A DNA stretch of 61,773 bases from Brachybacterium equifaecis (GTDB lineage Bacteria > Actinomycetota > Actinomycetes > Actinomycetales > Dermabacteraceae): contig NZ_JAKNCJ010000011.1 of assembly GCF_023509525.1 (NCBI RefSeq), positions 1 through 61,773 on the forward strand. Reading direction: 5' to 3'. The translations under genes and the position numbers were made by a program. This document shows positions 35,904 to 45,621 of this stretch, one piece after another. Within the stretch, counting starts at the first letter, position 1. Each line of letters begins with the position of its first letter. The notes beneath the pieces are model-generated. The model was not told where the DNA came from. It searched no databases and saw only the letters and a program-made list of their open reading frames with translations.

Positions 35904-37478
35904 ATGGGTGATGACTTCGTCGCGGGGTCGGCGGCCGATCAGACGTTCGCTGGCGCCGCCGCGCTCTCGGCCGCACCTGTCCTCGTGCCCGAGGTCCTCT
36001 CCCTCTCGCCAGCCGTCCCCTCGTCTCTGCCCGCCCCGAGCACCATTCCTGAACTGTCTCCCGCCCCGCATGCCGCCTCCCTGCTGGCTGAAGCGGAAGC
36101 CCTCCTCGCTCGTGCCTGCGAGGCACTGGAGCCGCTGGTCGAAGGCATCCCGTCGGCCGAGTCGGTGCTGCTGGAGTCCGTCGAGCGCGCCGAGCGCACG
36201 GCCGCGATCGCCCGCGCCGTCGGGAAGCGAGCGAGCGTGGCCTTCCGAGCCGCCCGCGTGCGAGCGGAGCGCGAGGCCGGTGTGCCTGCTGAGCAGCGCG
36301 GTCGCGGAGTGCGCGCAGAGCTGGGTCTCGCCCGCCGCATCTCGCCGGCCCGCGCCGGCAATGAGCTCGCCCTGGACCGGGTGGTCGTGGAGTCGCTTCC
36401 CCGCACCTTCGGCCTGCTCGCCCGGGGCGAGATCAGCGAGTGGGCCTCGAACGAGGTGGCGAAGGCGGTGATCGTGCTCGATGACGCGGACCGCGCGCAG
36501 GTCGATGCCGATATCGCCGCCGAGCTCCCCGCGGTCTCCGCCCCGCGAGCGGGATCTCTCGCCCGCGCCCGGGCGAACGAGCTCGACGTGCGGGCCGCGC
36601 TCGCTCGCAACGAGCGCCAGCGCGAGCAGCGCCACGTGACGATCCGGCCCGTGGCGGACGGCATGGTGCGGCTCAGCGCCCTCCTGCCGACGGTGGACGG
36701 CGTCGCCATCCATGCGGCGCTGGACCGGGAGGCGAGCGCCGCGAAGGCCGCCGGGATCCCCGGTACCCGGGCCCAGCACCGGGCCGATGCCCTGGTGCGC
36801 CTGGCCACCGGCCTGCAGAGCGCGGAGCACATCGACGTCGAGATCCAGCTCCTCATGACCGACCGCACCCTGCTCGCAGGCGGGGACGACACTGCCTGGA
36901 TCCAGGGCCATCCCGTCCCCGGCGCGATCGCGCGGCGGTTCGCCCTGGTAGGGGCGAGCGACCGGAGGTCCAGTCTGGATCCCGACCCGCTCAACGGTCC
37001 TTCGGGAGCTGCGTCGACGGATCCGGATCCGGATCCAGCTGCGGGGGCGCGCATCCCGCGCCGCTTCATCCGCCGCCTCTACACGGACCCCGTCACCGGG
37101 TCCCTCAGGGAGGCCGATGCGCGGCGCCGCCGGTTCACCGGGGCGGATCGCCGATTCGTGGAGATCGCCGACCAGCGCTGCCGCATGCCGTGGTGCGAAG
37201 CGCCCATCCGGCACCTCGACCACGTCACCCGCCACTCTCGCGGCGGCGCGACGGAGATCGCGAACGGCGCCGGGTTGTGCGAGCAGTGCAACTACACCGA
37301 GGAGCTGCCGGGCTGGGCGTCCGCCGTCGTACCGGCCGCGGATCCCCGAGAGCGGATCCTGGAGATCACCACGCCGACGGGGCGCAGGTATCGCTCGGCC
37401 CCGCCGCCGCTGCGGAGAGGGGTCCGGATCTCGGAGGGCAGAGAGGGTCCGCCCCCTGATGATCGGGCCCCTTCATGA
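35904..37478 (+). CDS. DUF222-HNH endonuclease-like protein (13E12 type)
   Basis: A 524-residue protein. A helical DUF222 domain (~55-330; ERTAAIARAVGKRAS, GLLARGEISEWASNEVAKAV, RADALVRLATG) is followed by an Asp/Pro spacer and an HNH domain at ~426-462 (CRMPWCEAPIRHLDHV, HSRGGATEIANGAGLCEQCN) with two Cys pairs and the catalytic His. ATG 35904 was chosen, with GGAG 9 bases upstream; a GTG at 35895 is an alternative. The family is repeated in many actinobacteria; members in mycobacteria are reported in the LexA regulon. A SOS box lies upstream. Confidence 0.88.
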   Translation: MGDDFVAGSAADQTFAGAAALSAAPVLVPEVLSLSPAVPSSLPAPSTIPELSPAPHAASLLAEAEALLARACEALEPLVEGIPSAESVLLESVERAERTAAIARAVGKRASVAFRAARVRAEREAGVPAEQRGRGVRAELGLARRISPARAGNELALDRVVVESLPRTFGLLARGEISEWASNEVAKAVIVLDDADRAQVDADIAAELPAVSAPRAGSLARARANELDVRAALARNERQREQRHVTIRPVADGMVRLSALLPTVDGVAIHAALDREASAAKAAGIPGTRAQHRADALVRLATGLQSAEHIDVEIQLLMTDRTLLAGGDDTAWIQGHPVPGAIARRFALVGASDRRSSLDPDPLNGPSGAASTDPDPDPAAGARIPRRFIRRLYTDPVTGSLREADARRRRFTGADRRFVEIADQRCRMPWCEAPIRHLDHVTRHSRGGATEIANGAGLCEQCNYTEELPGWASAVVPAADPRERILEITTPTGRRYRSAPPPLRRGVRISEGREGPPPDDRAPS

Positions 37479-37583
37479 CCTGGCCCAGACGCCCGGGCTG
37501 CAGATGCCTGGCCCTGCGATGACCGACCAGACCGCGGGTGACGACGGCGCGGTCGGGACGAAGGAGGGCCGCAATCCCGACGC

Positions 37584-37663
37584 GCCTAAGAACAGACCTG
37601 CCTCAGAACTGCGCCGCCTCAGAACCGCCCCGCCTCAGAACAGCCCCACCTCAGAACCGCGCA
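37584..37663. repeat. 16-bp tandem repeat, five units
   Basis: GCCTCAGAACNGCNCC is repeated at 37584, 37600, 37616, 37632 and 37648 with small differences. The minus-strand stop of the phospholipase D gene (37651-37653) lies in the last unit, so the other units are copies of the gene's 3' end. Confidence 0.85.
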
Positions 37664-39336
37664 GTGCCCCGCAGTGCGCGCGGCCGGCCGTCGGGGTCGC
37701 TCGCGAGGCGCTGGAGGAGGCGGCCGGTCATCCGGTCGCGGCGCACGAGCTCGGGCAGGCTGTAGGTGCGCAGCCTTCCCGCCGGTCGCGGGCCCGCCTT
37801 CCCGCCCGCATACCACGCGTCCAGGCGGGCCGCGCTCTCCCGGCACGCCGCGAACATCCCCGCCGGATCCACGAGGTCCGCATCATCGCCCGCGGCCCGG
37901 TCGAGGTGCTCGCGGGCGAGCTCCAGGCGCGCCTCGCGGGGGAAGCGCCGCGCCGGGTCCCCGTCGTGCCGCAGCGCGCGCGGCTCGCGCCCGTCCGCCT
38001 CGGGGTCGAGGATCGCGCAGGTCAGCTCCGAGTCGTAGGTCCAGGAGCGCAGATTGATGTTGTCGGATCCGACGGTCATCCACACGTCGTCGACGACGCT
38101 GAGCTTCGAGTGCACGTACACCGGCGTGCCTTCGTGGTTCTCGATGCCGTAGACGCCCACGCGATCTCCGCCCGCATCGTGCAGCAGCTCCAGCGCTTCC
38201 GCACGGGAGCCCATCCCGCTCGCGTTCGCGAGAGCCGTGTCGGCCGTGGTGTAGGTGGAGAGCACGATGACGAGCAGCAGCTCGGGCTGCGCGCGCAGCG
38301 CGGCCGCGAAGCAGTCGACCACCTCGCGGGACCACACGTACTGGTCCTCCAGGTAGATCATCCGGTGCGCGCGCCGCACCGCCTTGTCGTAGGCGCGGGC
38401 CACGGAGCGCTCGCCGTCGGGGGCGAAGGGGTAGCGGGGCCGGCGCCGGGGGAAGGTGCGCAGGATCTGCACGTCCAGGCTGTTCGCGCGCCCGCTCTCC
38501 TGCCGGGCCGACGGATCCGGGTCCGGCAGCTGCGGCGGCAGGGAATCCGGAGCGGCGTCGCCGCGGTGCAGCGGAGAGAGGAATCGGGAGACGGGCTCGA
38601 GCGTCGGCGGGGTGGGGTCCTCCCAGCGCTCGCGGAACGTCGCCTCCACGTCGCCGACGGCGGGACCGCGCACCTCGACCATCAGGTCGTGCCAGGCAGG
38701 GGTCTTCCCCCAGATCGCGCCCATGCCGACGGTCTGCGGGTCCCCGCGGTGCTCCGCGTCGTCGCGGCGCGTGTGGCACAGGTCGATCCCGCCGACGAAC
38801 GCGGCATCGCGCTCCGGGGCGCCGGGATGGCGCAGCACCACGAACTTCTGGTGGTGGGAGCCGAGCGGCAGCACGCGTTGATCGAGGATGACCTGCCCGC
38901 CGGCGGCGCGGACGCCCTCGGCGATGGTCCGGTTCTCCTTCTCGGAGTAGTGCAGGGCGTCCAGGTGCGAGCGCCAGAAGAGTCCGCGCACGAGCACGCC
39001 GCGGCGGGCGGCGGAGGTCAGCATCTCGAGGATCGTCAGGCCGTCTTCGCCGAGCTGCTCGTCGGGGTCGCCCCGCCAGTCGGTGAACAGCAGCAGGTCC
39101 CCGGCGCGCTGCGCCTCGACGAGCTCCCGCAGCCGTGCGAAGTACTCGGCCCCGTGCACGTGGAGGGTCGCGCTGTTGCCGCCGGACCAGGCGGCGCCGC
39201 CGCGGCGGTGGGCCAGCCGGGTGAAGGGGTTGCCGCGCTCCTCGGTGCTGAGGAACCAGTCCGCGGCAGTCGATCCAGTCGGTCCAGCCGATCCAGCCGG
39301 TCCAGTCGCTGCGGTCTTCCCAGTCGTCGCCGTCAT
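37651..39336 (-). CDS. Phospholipase D-family protein
   Basis: The 561-residue protein has two HKD motifs, one per half: GSHHQKFVVL (~160) followed by DAAFVGGIDLCH, and VYVHSKLSVVDDVWMTVGSDNIN (~407). It would hydrolyse or transfer phosphatidyl groups. No signal peptide is seen; the first ~25 residues are Thr/Gly/Ala-rich repeats (GPAGSAGPTGS). ATG 39336 overlaps the upstream permease stop (ATGA), so both are one operon. Function could be phospholipid remodelling or cardiolipin-like synthesis. Confidence 0.9.
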   Translation of the reverse strand: MTATTGKTAATGPAGSAGPTGSTAADWFLSTEERGNPFTRLAHRRGGAAWSGGNSATLHVHGAEYFARLRELVEAQRAGDLLLFTDWRGDPDEQLGEDGLTILEMLTSAARRGVLVRGLFWRSHLDALHYSEKENRTIAEGVRAAGGQVILDQRVLPLGSHHQKFVVLRHPGAPERDAAFVGGIDLCHTRRDDAEHRGDPQTVGMGAIWGKTPAWHDLMVEVRGPAVGDVEATFRERWEDPTPPTLEPVSRFLSPLHRGDAAPDSLPPQLPDPDPSARQESGRANSLDVQILRTFPRRRPRYPFAPDGERSVARAYDKAVRRAHRMIYLEDQYVWSREVVDCFAAALRAQPELLLVIVLSTYTTADTALANASGMGSRAEALELLHDAGGDRVGVYGIENHEGTPVYVHSKLSVVDDVWMTVGSDNINLRSWTYDSELTCAILDPEADGREPRALRHDGDPARRFPREARLELAREHLDRAAGDDADLVDPAGMFAACRESAARLDAWYAGGKAGPRPAGRLRTYSLPELVRRDRMTGRLLQRLASDPDGRPRALRGTARF

Positions 39337-40829
39337 CGCAGTCCTTCCCGCACGCGCCGCCCCCGGGCGTATCCGATGAGGGCGATCGCGATGATGAAGG
39401 CGAGCGTACCCAGGGTGAGGCCCTCGAAGGCGAGGTACGGCACGCCCATCGCGGTGGAGAAGTCGTACGGCAGGCCGAGGAGGGTCTCCAGGGTGCCGGG
39501 CACGATCGAGACCCAGGATCCGAGCGCCACGAACGCGGTGGTCACGACCCCGAACAGCACGAACACGGCGTTCGGGCCGGGCACGCGGAAGGGGCGCGGG
39601 GCGTCCGGGAAGCGCAGGCGCAGGCGCACGGCCGCCGGGATGATGATCAGGTAGCTGAACAGGTACGTCGTGATCGCGACGGAGAGGACCACGTCGAACA
39701 GCGCGGCGCTCGAACCGGTGAGCTGCATGGCGGTGACCATGAAGACCGTCGAGATGATGCCCGAGAGCAGGTTGACGCGGATCGGTGTGCCGAGGGTGGG
39801 GTGGAAGCGCCCGAAGAAGCCGCCGAAGAAGGAGCCGTCGGCCGCGGCCATCGCCTGCATGCGGTCGGACGTGATCATCCATGCGGCGCCCTGGCCGACG
39901 TTCGCCAGCAGGAACAGCGCCACCGCGCCGGTCAGCGCGTAGGGAGCGAAGCCGCCGTAGACGGAGAACACGGTGGCCACGGCGGTGATCAGCCCGGAGA
40001 CGCCGTCGATGTCCGACGGGGGGATGACCAGCAGGATCGTGAACACCGGCACCAGGTAGAGCACGCCGGCCATGGCGGAGGAGCGCAGCACGGAGAAGGC
40101 GACGTCGCGCTCGGCGTTCTTCATCTCGCCCGAAACGCTGGACCCGGATTCGAAGCCGAGGAAGGCGAACAGCAGCAGCGGAGTGAGGGTGATGAACCCG
40201 GCGGCCGTCGGCGAGAAGTCGCCGAGCGCGAGGGGTTGCAGGCCGTGCTGGAGCGCGTAGATCACGGCGGTGGCGATGAAGATCGCGAGGAAGGCGATCT
40301 TGCAGAATGCGCCGACGGTCGGGATCCACTTCGCGCGGCGCAGCGAGAGGATCGCGGCGAGGACCGTCAGCCAGATGAAGGCGCCCTTGAACAGGTAGTC
40401 CATGAGCGATCCGGGTGCGAAGTGCACGAGGTGCTCCCGGGCGGCCTCGGCGTTGAGGAACGCCATCGATCCGCCCACCCACACGGGCTGCGTGATCCAG
40501 GTGAAGGCCGAGGCGATCGCCGCGAGGGGCCGGCCGAACGCCTGGCGCACCCAGATGTACACGCCGCCCTCGCCGACGAACGCGGAGCCCGTCTCCGCGA
40601 AGATCAGCGCGTAGGGGATCAGGAACACGACGATCAGGAACACGAGCCAGGTGAATGTCTCGGGGCCCTGCGCGGAGACGGATCCCAGCATCTCGAGGCC
40701 GACGACCGCCGAGACCACCAGGAAGATGATGTCGAAGCGGCCGAGGGTGCGGTGCAGGACGCTGGTCTGCTGCTGGGCGAGCGCGGTGCTCGCTCCGTCG
40801 GGGGTGCTCTGGGTGCCGGTCTCCGGCAT
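39333..40829 (-). CDS. APC-family amino acid permease
   Basis: A 498-residue membrane protein with about 12 helices. Helix 1 reads FDIIFLVVSAVVGLEMLGSVSAQG; helix 6 has FITLTPLLLFAFLGFESGSSVSGEMKNAERDV, the usual APC site. It is probably an amino acid/polyamine transporter of the glutamate:GABA-antiporter-like group. It is coupled to phospholipase D downstream. Confidence 0.85.
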   Translation of the reverse strand: MPETGTQSTPDGASTALAQQQTSVLHRTLGRFDIIFLVVSAVVGLEMLGSVSAQGPETFTWLVFLIVVFLIPYALIFAETGSAFVGEGGVYIWVRQAFGRPLAAIASAFTWITQPVWVGGSMAFLNAEAAREHLVHFAPGSLMDYLFKGAFIWLTVLAAILSLRRAKWIPTVGAFCKIAFLAIFIATAVIYALQHGLQPLALGDFSPTAAGFITLTPLLLFAFLGFESGSSVSGEMKNAERDVAFSVLRSSAMAGVLYLVPVFTILLVIPPSDIDGVSGLITAVATVFSVYGGFAPYALTGAVALFLLANVGQGAAWMITSDRMQAMAAADGSFFGGFFGRFHPTLGTPIRVNLLSGIISTVFMVTAMQLTGSSAALFDVVLSVAITTYLFSYLIIIPAAVRLRLRFPDAPRPFRVPGPNAVFVLFGVVTTAFVALGSWVSIVPGTLETLLGLPYDFSTAMGVPYLAFEGLTLGTLAFIIAIALIGYARGRRVREGLR

Positions 40830-40862
40830 GGCGGTGCTCTTCTCGGGCGCGGGGAGGGACCC

Positions 40863-42089
40863 TCAGAGGGTACGCACGCTCCGTCCGCGGGCGAGGAGGA
40901 GTCCGCCGGTCAGCGCGATGACGACGGCGGCCCCCATGGCGACGAGGTATGCGGCGGCGGAGCCGGAGGAGCCCGCCAGGTAGCCGCCCGCGGTCGCGCC
41001 GATGGAGACGCCGACGGTGACGGCCGAGCCCATCGTGGTCATCGCCACGGCGGTGCCGCCGCGCTGGGTGCGGCGCTCGGCGAGAGTGAAGGCGGTGACC
41101 ATCGTCGGCCCGATGAACAGGCCGATGACCAGCAGGATCGCCGCAGTCGCGGGGAGCGATCCCTGCACGGCGAGGGCGAGGGCGACGGCGAGGGCGCCCG
41201 CGCCGATGCCGAGCCCGCCGAGCAGCACGCGCGCGGCGAGGGCGACCCGCTCGGGGATCAGCACCGCGAGCAGCGCCGTGACGGCGGAGCCGATGCCGCC
41301 GACGGCGTAGATCAGCCCGGCGAGACCGGGGGATCCGAGCTCGGCGGCGCGCTCGGTGGTGCCGGTCTGGAGGGAGCCGAAGACGGTCCCGATGCAGATC
41401 ATCGTGATGAGCGCCGGCAGGATCGCGAGGATGACCCGGCCGATGCGCGGGGCGGGCCCGGCGGACTGCGTCGCCGTGGCGCCGAGCGCCCGCGGGGCGG
41501 TCAGCGCGAAGGGGATCCCCGCGAGGAGGACGAGGGCGGCCGCGAGCATCATCGGGGCCGACGGGAAGGCGGCCGACGCGGCGATGCCGACGAGCGCAGG
41601 GCCCAGCACGAAGGTGATCTCGTCGACCGTGGACTCGTAGGAGAAGGCCGTGGAGAGCGTGCGGGGATCGTCGGTCCGCTCGATCCAGCGGGCGCGGGTG
41701 AAGGAGCCCACCGGCACGGTGCTCGCGCCGAGCCACAGGCACACGGCCCACAGCAGCGGCCCGTTCCAGGACTGCGCGAGCGCGAGCAGCATCGCGGCCA
41801 TCGCGAGGAGGTTCAGCGGCGCGATGGTCAGGAGCACGCGGCGCTGCCCGGCGGAGTCGGCCCAGCGCCCGATGAGGGGTCCGCCGACGGCTCCGGCGAT
41901 GGAGACCACGCCGGTCGCCGCGCCGCCGGAGGCGATGGATCCTGTGGAAGCGGTCACGCCTGTGAGCACGCCGAGGGGGATCATCGCGTAGGGGGCGCGG
42001 GCGCCGAGGGCGAGGGCGAGGGCGCCCGGGGTGGTGATGTTCAGGAGGGCGCCGTACTGCGCCAGGATGCCGGTGGAGGAAGAGGGCAC
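40863..42089 (-). CDS. MFS transporter
   Basis: A 408-residue protein with 12 membrane segments. VVSIAGAVGGPLIGRWADSAGQRRVLL is the helix 2-3 loop signature, and FTLAERRTQRGGTAVAMTTMGSAVTVGVSIGA lies near the end. GTG 42089 was chosen, with GGAAAG just upstream; the long open frame above it is compositional. Divergent from the IclR gene (228 bp apart), which probably controls it. Confidence 0.8.
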   Translation of the reverse strand: MPSSSTGILAQYGALLNITTPGALALALGARAPYAMIPLGVLTGVTASTGSIASGGAATGVVSIAGAVGGPLIGRWADSAGQRRVLLTIAPLNLLAMAAMLLALAQSWNGPLLWAVCLWLGASTVPVGSFTRARWIERTDDPRTLSTAFSYESTVDEITFVLGPALVGIAASAAFPSAPMMLAAALVLLAGIPFALTAPRALGATATQSAGPAPRIGRVILAILPALITMICIGTVFGSLQTGTTERAAELGSPGLAGLIYAVGGIGSAVTALLAVLIPERVALAARVLLGGLGIGAGALAVALALAVQGSLPATAAILLVIGLFIGPTMVTAFTLAERRTQRGGTAVAMTTMGSAVTVGVSIGATAGGYLAGSSGSAAAYLVAMGAAVVIALTGGLLLARGRSVRTL

Positions 42090-42317
42090 GGGAAGCTTTC
42101 CGCAGGTGAGCCCGCAAGGGACCCCGGGCGCGGCACTCGGCGGCGCACGCGATCCGGCGGCGCGGGGCACGGGGGATCGGCGGGGTGCATGCGGGACTCG
42201 CGGGCCCTGGGCGGCGTCGGCGCGGTGCGCAGCGCACGCTCGGGCGGGCGAGCACGTTCGAGTCTAGGGGCGCGGCGGGCGCGCGCACGGGGCGGGCAGT
42301 GGCATCCTTGTCACACC

Positions 42318-43130
42318 ATGGCAACTGAGATGCAGTCGCTCGATGAAGAGCGCACCTCCCGTCCCCCCAAGGCGCCCGCGGCCGATGCCACTCTGCGCGT
42401 TCTCACCTACCTGGCCTCGCAGCGCGGTCCGGTCGCGGCTGCGCGCGTGGCGGCCGACCTCGACCTGCCCCGCTCGACGACCTACGACCTCCTGGGCACG
42501 CTCGTCGCCCACGGCTATGCGCTCCATCTGCCGGCGGAGCGCCAGTACTCGCTGGGCCATGCGGCCTACGAGGTCGCCATCGGCTACATGCGCCACGCGC
42601 CGCTCGCGCGCGTGGGCCGCGTGGTGCTCGAGCGGATGGTCGACGCGATCGGCGAGTCCGGGCACCTCGTGGTGCTCCACGGCCGCGATGTGCTCTACAT
42701 CGTCGAGGAGCGCGCCCGCGGTCGGGCGTCGCTCGTGACCGACCAGGGCGTGCGCCTGCCCGCGCACGTCACCGCGACGGGCCGCGCGATCCTGTCGGCC
42801 CTGCCGAGCTCGCAGCTGTGCAGCCTGTACGCGACGCCCGCCGACTTCGTGCAGCGCCGCGGGGGCACGGCCCCCTCCAATCCGGCGCAGCTGCGGGCCG
42901 TCATCGAGCAGACCCGCCGCGAGGGCTTCGCCCGCGAGGAGGGGGACGTGACCCCGGGCTTCCGCTCGGTCGCCGCCCCGGTGCTCGACCACGCCGACTG
43001 GCCGATCGCAGCCGTCGGGCTGACGTGGGAGGAGGGGCGCCTCAGCGAGGAGCGCGTCGCCGCCTGCGCCGAGGCCGTGCGTACCGCCGCCGCCGACATC
43101 GCCCGCGCGGCGACCGGGCGCGGGAGCTGA
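42318..43130 (+). CDS. IclR-family regulator
   Basis: The 270-residue regulator has an N-terminal winged helix (ATLRVLTYLASQRGPVAAARVAADLDLPRSTTYDLLGTL) and a GAF-like ligand domain (RGRASLVTDQGVRLPAHVTATGRAILSALP, EGDVTPGFRSVAAPVLDHADWPIAAVGLTW). Divergent from the MFS gene and 5 bp upstream of a small membrane protein. The start has no clear ribosome-binding site. Confidence 0.9.
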   Translation: MATEMQSLDEERTSRPPKAPAADATLRVLTYLASQRGPVAAARVAADLDLPRSTTYDLLGTLVAHGYALHLPAERQYSLGHAAYEVAIGYMRHAPLARVGRVVLERMVDAIGESGHLVVLHGRDVLYIVEERARGRASLVTDQGVRLPAHVTATGRAILSALPSSQLCSLYATPADFVQRRGGTAPSNPAQLRAVIEQTRREGFAREEGDVTPGFRSVAAPVLDHADWPIAAVGLTWEEGRLSEERVAACAEAVRTAAADIARAATGRGS

Positions 43131-43134
43131 GGGC

Positions 43135-43560
43135 ATGACCCTCCGGCAGCGACTGGTGCGGATGGCGGTCCTCGTCGTCGCCTGGGCGCTGCCGGTCGCC
43201 GGGCCGATGGCCGGCGTCCGGATCGTGCGGGCGCTGGTCGAGCAGCCCGCCCAGCGGTTGGTGAACATGTTCGGGCTGACGGACGTGGAGCATTCGGGGA
43301 TGGTGTGGGGCCTGTTCGCGGGGCTGCTAGGGCTGATCGTGCTGCCGCTCGTCCTGCGGCAGGGGATCCTGTGGCTTCCGGTCGCGATCGGGGTCGCGGT
43401 CACGGTGATGGTCCTCATGGCAGTGCTCGCCCCGGACCTCGACCCGGACAACCCTCTCTTGGGGGTCATCAGCGTGAGCATCCTCTTCCTGCCGCCGCTC
43501 CTCGGATCGCTCGTGCCCCGGCCGCGACGGTGGCGGCGCCCGGCCCGCGCGGCCGCCTGA
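43135..43560 (+). CDS. Small membrane protein
   Basis: A 141-residue protein with four predicted membrane segments (~9-27, 57-75, 79-97, 106-124) and a basic tail (RPRRWRRPARAAA). No family is recognised. It starts 4 bases after the IclR stop, so it is probably co-transcribed with it. Confidence 0.65.
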   Translation: MTLRQRLVRMAVLVVAWALPVAGPMAGVRIVRALVEQPAQRLVNMFGLTDVEHSGMVWGLFAGLLGLIVLPLVLRQGILWLPVAIGVAVTVMVLMAVLAPDLDPDNPLLGVISVSILFLPPLLGSLVPRPRRWRRPARAAA

Positions 43561-43676
43561 TACTGTCCTTCCCACCCCTGCGACGGCGCACCGCAGCGTC
43601 ACGCAGCCCCAGGCCCGCTCCGGGCCGACCGCGACCAGCCCCCGGGCGCGGCCCTCCTCATCCCGCAGGAGTCCCC

Positions 43677-45182
43677 ATGTCCAGCACCCCCGGCGGATTC
43701 GCCGCCCAGACCGACGGCGCTGCCGACGGCCACCTCCGCACCGACGGCCCGATCGGCGGGGCCGACGGCTCCGGCGGCCACGGCAGCGAGCTCAAGCAGG
43801 CCATTACGCCGAAGCTGCTGCTCCTGTTCATCGTCGGCGACATCCTCGGCACCGGCGTCTACGCGCTCACCGGCAAGGTCGCCGGTCTCGTGGGCGGCGC
43901 CGGCTGGCTGCCGATCATCCTGGCGTTCGCGGTCGCGATGGTCACCGCGTTCAGCTACGTCGAGATGGTCACGAAGTATCCGCAGGCCGCGGGCGCCGCG
44001 CTGTACATCCACAAGGCGTTCGGCATCCACTTCCTGACCTTCATGGTCACCTTCGCGGTGCTGTCCTCGGGCATCACCTCCGCGTCGAACTCCGCGATCT
44101 TCCTCGCGGAGAACGTGCTGAAGATCTTCAACCTCGACGAGTCGATGGCGGAGGGCAGCATGAAGCTGACCTCCACGATCATCGCCCTCGCCTTCATCAG
44201 CCTCGTGGCCTGCGTGAACATGTGGGGCGTCTCGGAGTCGGTGAAGCTGAACGTGGGCCTGACCCTCATCGAGCTCTCCGGCCTCGCCCTCGTGCTCGTG
44301 ATCGGCTTCCTCGCGATCGGCCGCGGCGACGCGGACTTCTCGCGCGTGATGATCTTCGAGACCCCGGAGGACAAGTCGATGTTCATGGCGATCATCGGCG
44401 CGACCGCCCTCGCGTTCTTCTCGATGGTCGGCTTCGAGGACTCGGTGAACATGGCCGAGGAGACCGTCGACCCGGTCAAGAACTTCCCGAAGATGCTGCT
44501 GGGCGGCCTGTCGATCACGGGCATCGTCTACGTGCTGGTCTCGATCACCGCGGTCGCCGTGGTGCCGATCGGCGAGCTGAAGGAGGCGAGCACCCCGCTG
44601 CTGTCCGTCGTGGAGCACGGCGCGCCGAACTTCCCGATCGACACGGTCTTCGCGATCATCTCCGTGTTCGCGGTCGCCAACACCGTCCTCATCAACATGA
44701 TGATGGCCTCGCGACTGCTGTACGGCATGGCCAAGCAGGGCGTGCTGCCCGGGTTCCTCGGCGGCGTGCTGCGCAGCCGGCAGACGCCGCTCGCCGGCAT
44801 CCTGTTCTCCACGCTGCTCGCCTTCGCACTGGTCATCATCGTGCGCACCGCGCTGCCGAAGGACGTCATCTCGGCGCTCGGCGGCACCACCGCCCTGCTG
44901 CTGCTGTCGGTGTTCGCGCTGGTGAACGTGGCCGTGCTGGTGCTGCGCAAGGACAAGGGCCAGGAAGGCCACTTCCGCACCCCGACCGTGCTCGCCGTCA
45001 TCGGCGCGATCACGGCGGCGCTGCTGGTCACCCCGCTCGCCCAGCCGAAGGAGAACTACGCGATCGCCGCGGGCCTGCTGGGCGTGGGCCTCGCGCTCTA
45101 CGTGATCACGTTCCTCTACAACGCCGCCATCAAGGGCCGCCGCACCCGCTTCCACGACCAGGATTCCATCGGCCGCGAGTGA
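43677..45182 (+). CDS. APC-family permease (CAT-like)
   Basis: A 501-residue membrane protein with 12 helices. The first reads LLLLFIVGDILGTGVYALTGKVAGLVGGAGWLP; helix 6 reads IIGATALAFFSMVGFEDSVNMAEETVDPVKNFPK, the substrate-site motif of APC amino acid transporters. The first ~38 residues are a Gly/Asp-rich soluble lead. UspA follows 49 bases later; UspA proteins are often linked to APC permeases. Confidence 0.88.
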   Translation: MSSTPGGFAAQTDGAADGHLRTDGPIGGADGSGGHGSELKQAITPKLLLLFIVGDILGTGVYALTGKVAGLVGGAGWLPIILAFAVAMVTAFSYVEMVTKYPQAAGAALYIHKAFGIHFLTFMVTFAVLSSGITSASNSAIFLAENVLKIFNLDESMAEGSMKLTSTIIALAFISLVACVNMWGVSESVKLNVGLTLIELSGLALVLVIGFLAIGRGDADFSRVMIFETPEDKSMFMAIIGATALAFFSMVGFEDSVNMAEETVDPVKNFPKMLLGGLSITGIVYVLVSITAVAVVPIGELKEASTPLLSVVEHGAPNFPIDTVFAIISVFAVANTVLINMMMASRLLYGMAKQGVLPGFLGGVLRSRQTPLAGILFSTLLAFALVIIVRTALPKDVISALGGTTALLLLSVFALVNVAVLVLRKDKGQEGHFRTPTVLAVIGAITAALLVTPLAQPKENYAIAAGLLGVGLALYVITFLYNAAIKGRRTRFHDQDSIGRE

Positions 45183-45231
45183 GCGACCGCTGCGTTCCGT
45201 CCCCGTCACACCCCCGCTCCGAGGAGAACCG

Positions 45232-45621
45232 ATGAAGATCCTGCTCGCCTACGTCCCCAGCGCCACCGCCGAGGCGGCCCTCGAGTACGCGCTCGCCGAG
45301 GCGGAGGCGAAGGACGCCTCCCTGCTCGTGCTCGCCTCCGAGGCGGCCCTGGACCCCGCCAAGGGCGCCGCCGTCGCAGGCGGACGGCCGCTCGAGGACC
45401 GCCTGGAGGAGAGCGGTCTGGAGATCGAGCTGCGCACCGTGCCGCGGCGCGATGATCCGGCCGACGACATCCTCGACACCGTGGAGAACGAGGACATCGA
45501 CCTGGTGGTGCTCGGCATCCGCAAGCGCACCCCGATCGGGAAGATGCTGCTGGGCTCCACGAGCCAGCGCGTCATCATGGAGGCGCCCTGCCCCGTGGTG
45601 TGCGTGAAGCCGCAGCGCTGA
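45232..45621 (+). CDS. Universal stress protein, UspA family
   Basis: A 129-residue protein with ILLAYVPSATAEAALEYALAEAE at the start, DLVVLGIRKRTPIGKMLLGSTSQRVIMEAPCPVVCVK at the end: the G-2x-G-9x-G(S/T) ATP-binding motif of ATP-binding UspA proteins is present in modified form. Probably made with the APC permease. GAGGAG precedes the ATG. Confidence 0.9.
   Translation: MKILLAYVPSATAEAALEYALAEAEAKDASLLVLASEAALDPAKGAAVAGGRPLEDRLEESGLEIELRTVPRRDDPADDILDTVENEDIDLVVLGIRKRTPIGKMLLGSTSQRVIMEAPCPVVCVKPQR

Noticed and set aside
37651..42324. A 1,557-codon open frame on the minus strand
   Set aside because: Only its last third (PLD, from 39336) is coding. The rest is Arg/Pro/His-rich and lies out of frame over the APC and MFS genes; it stays open only because of high GC.
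39801..43130. An 1,109-codon open frame on the plus strand
   Set aside because: Only the final 270 codons (IclR, from 42318) are real. The upstream part is antisense to the permease and MFS genes and is Glu/Gly/Arg-rich shadow.
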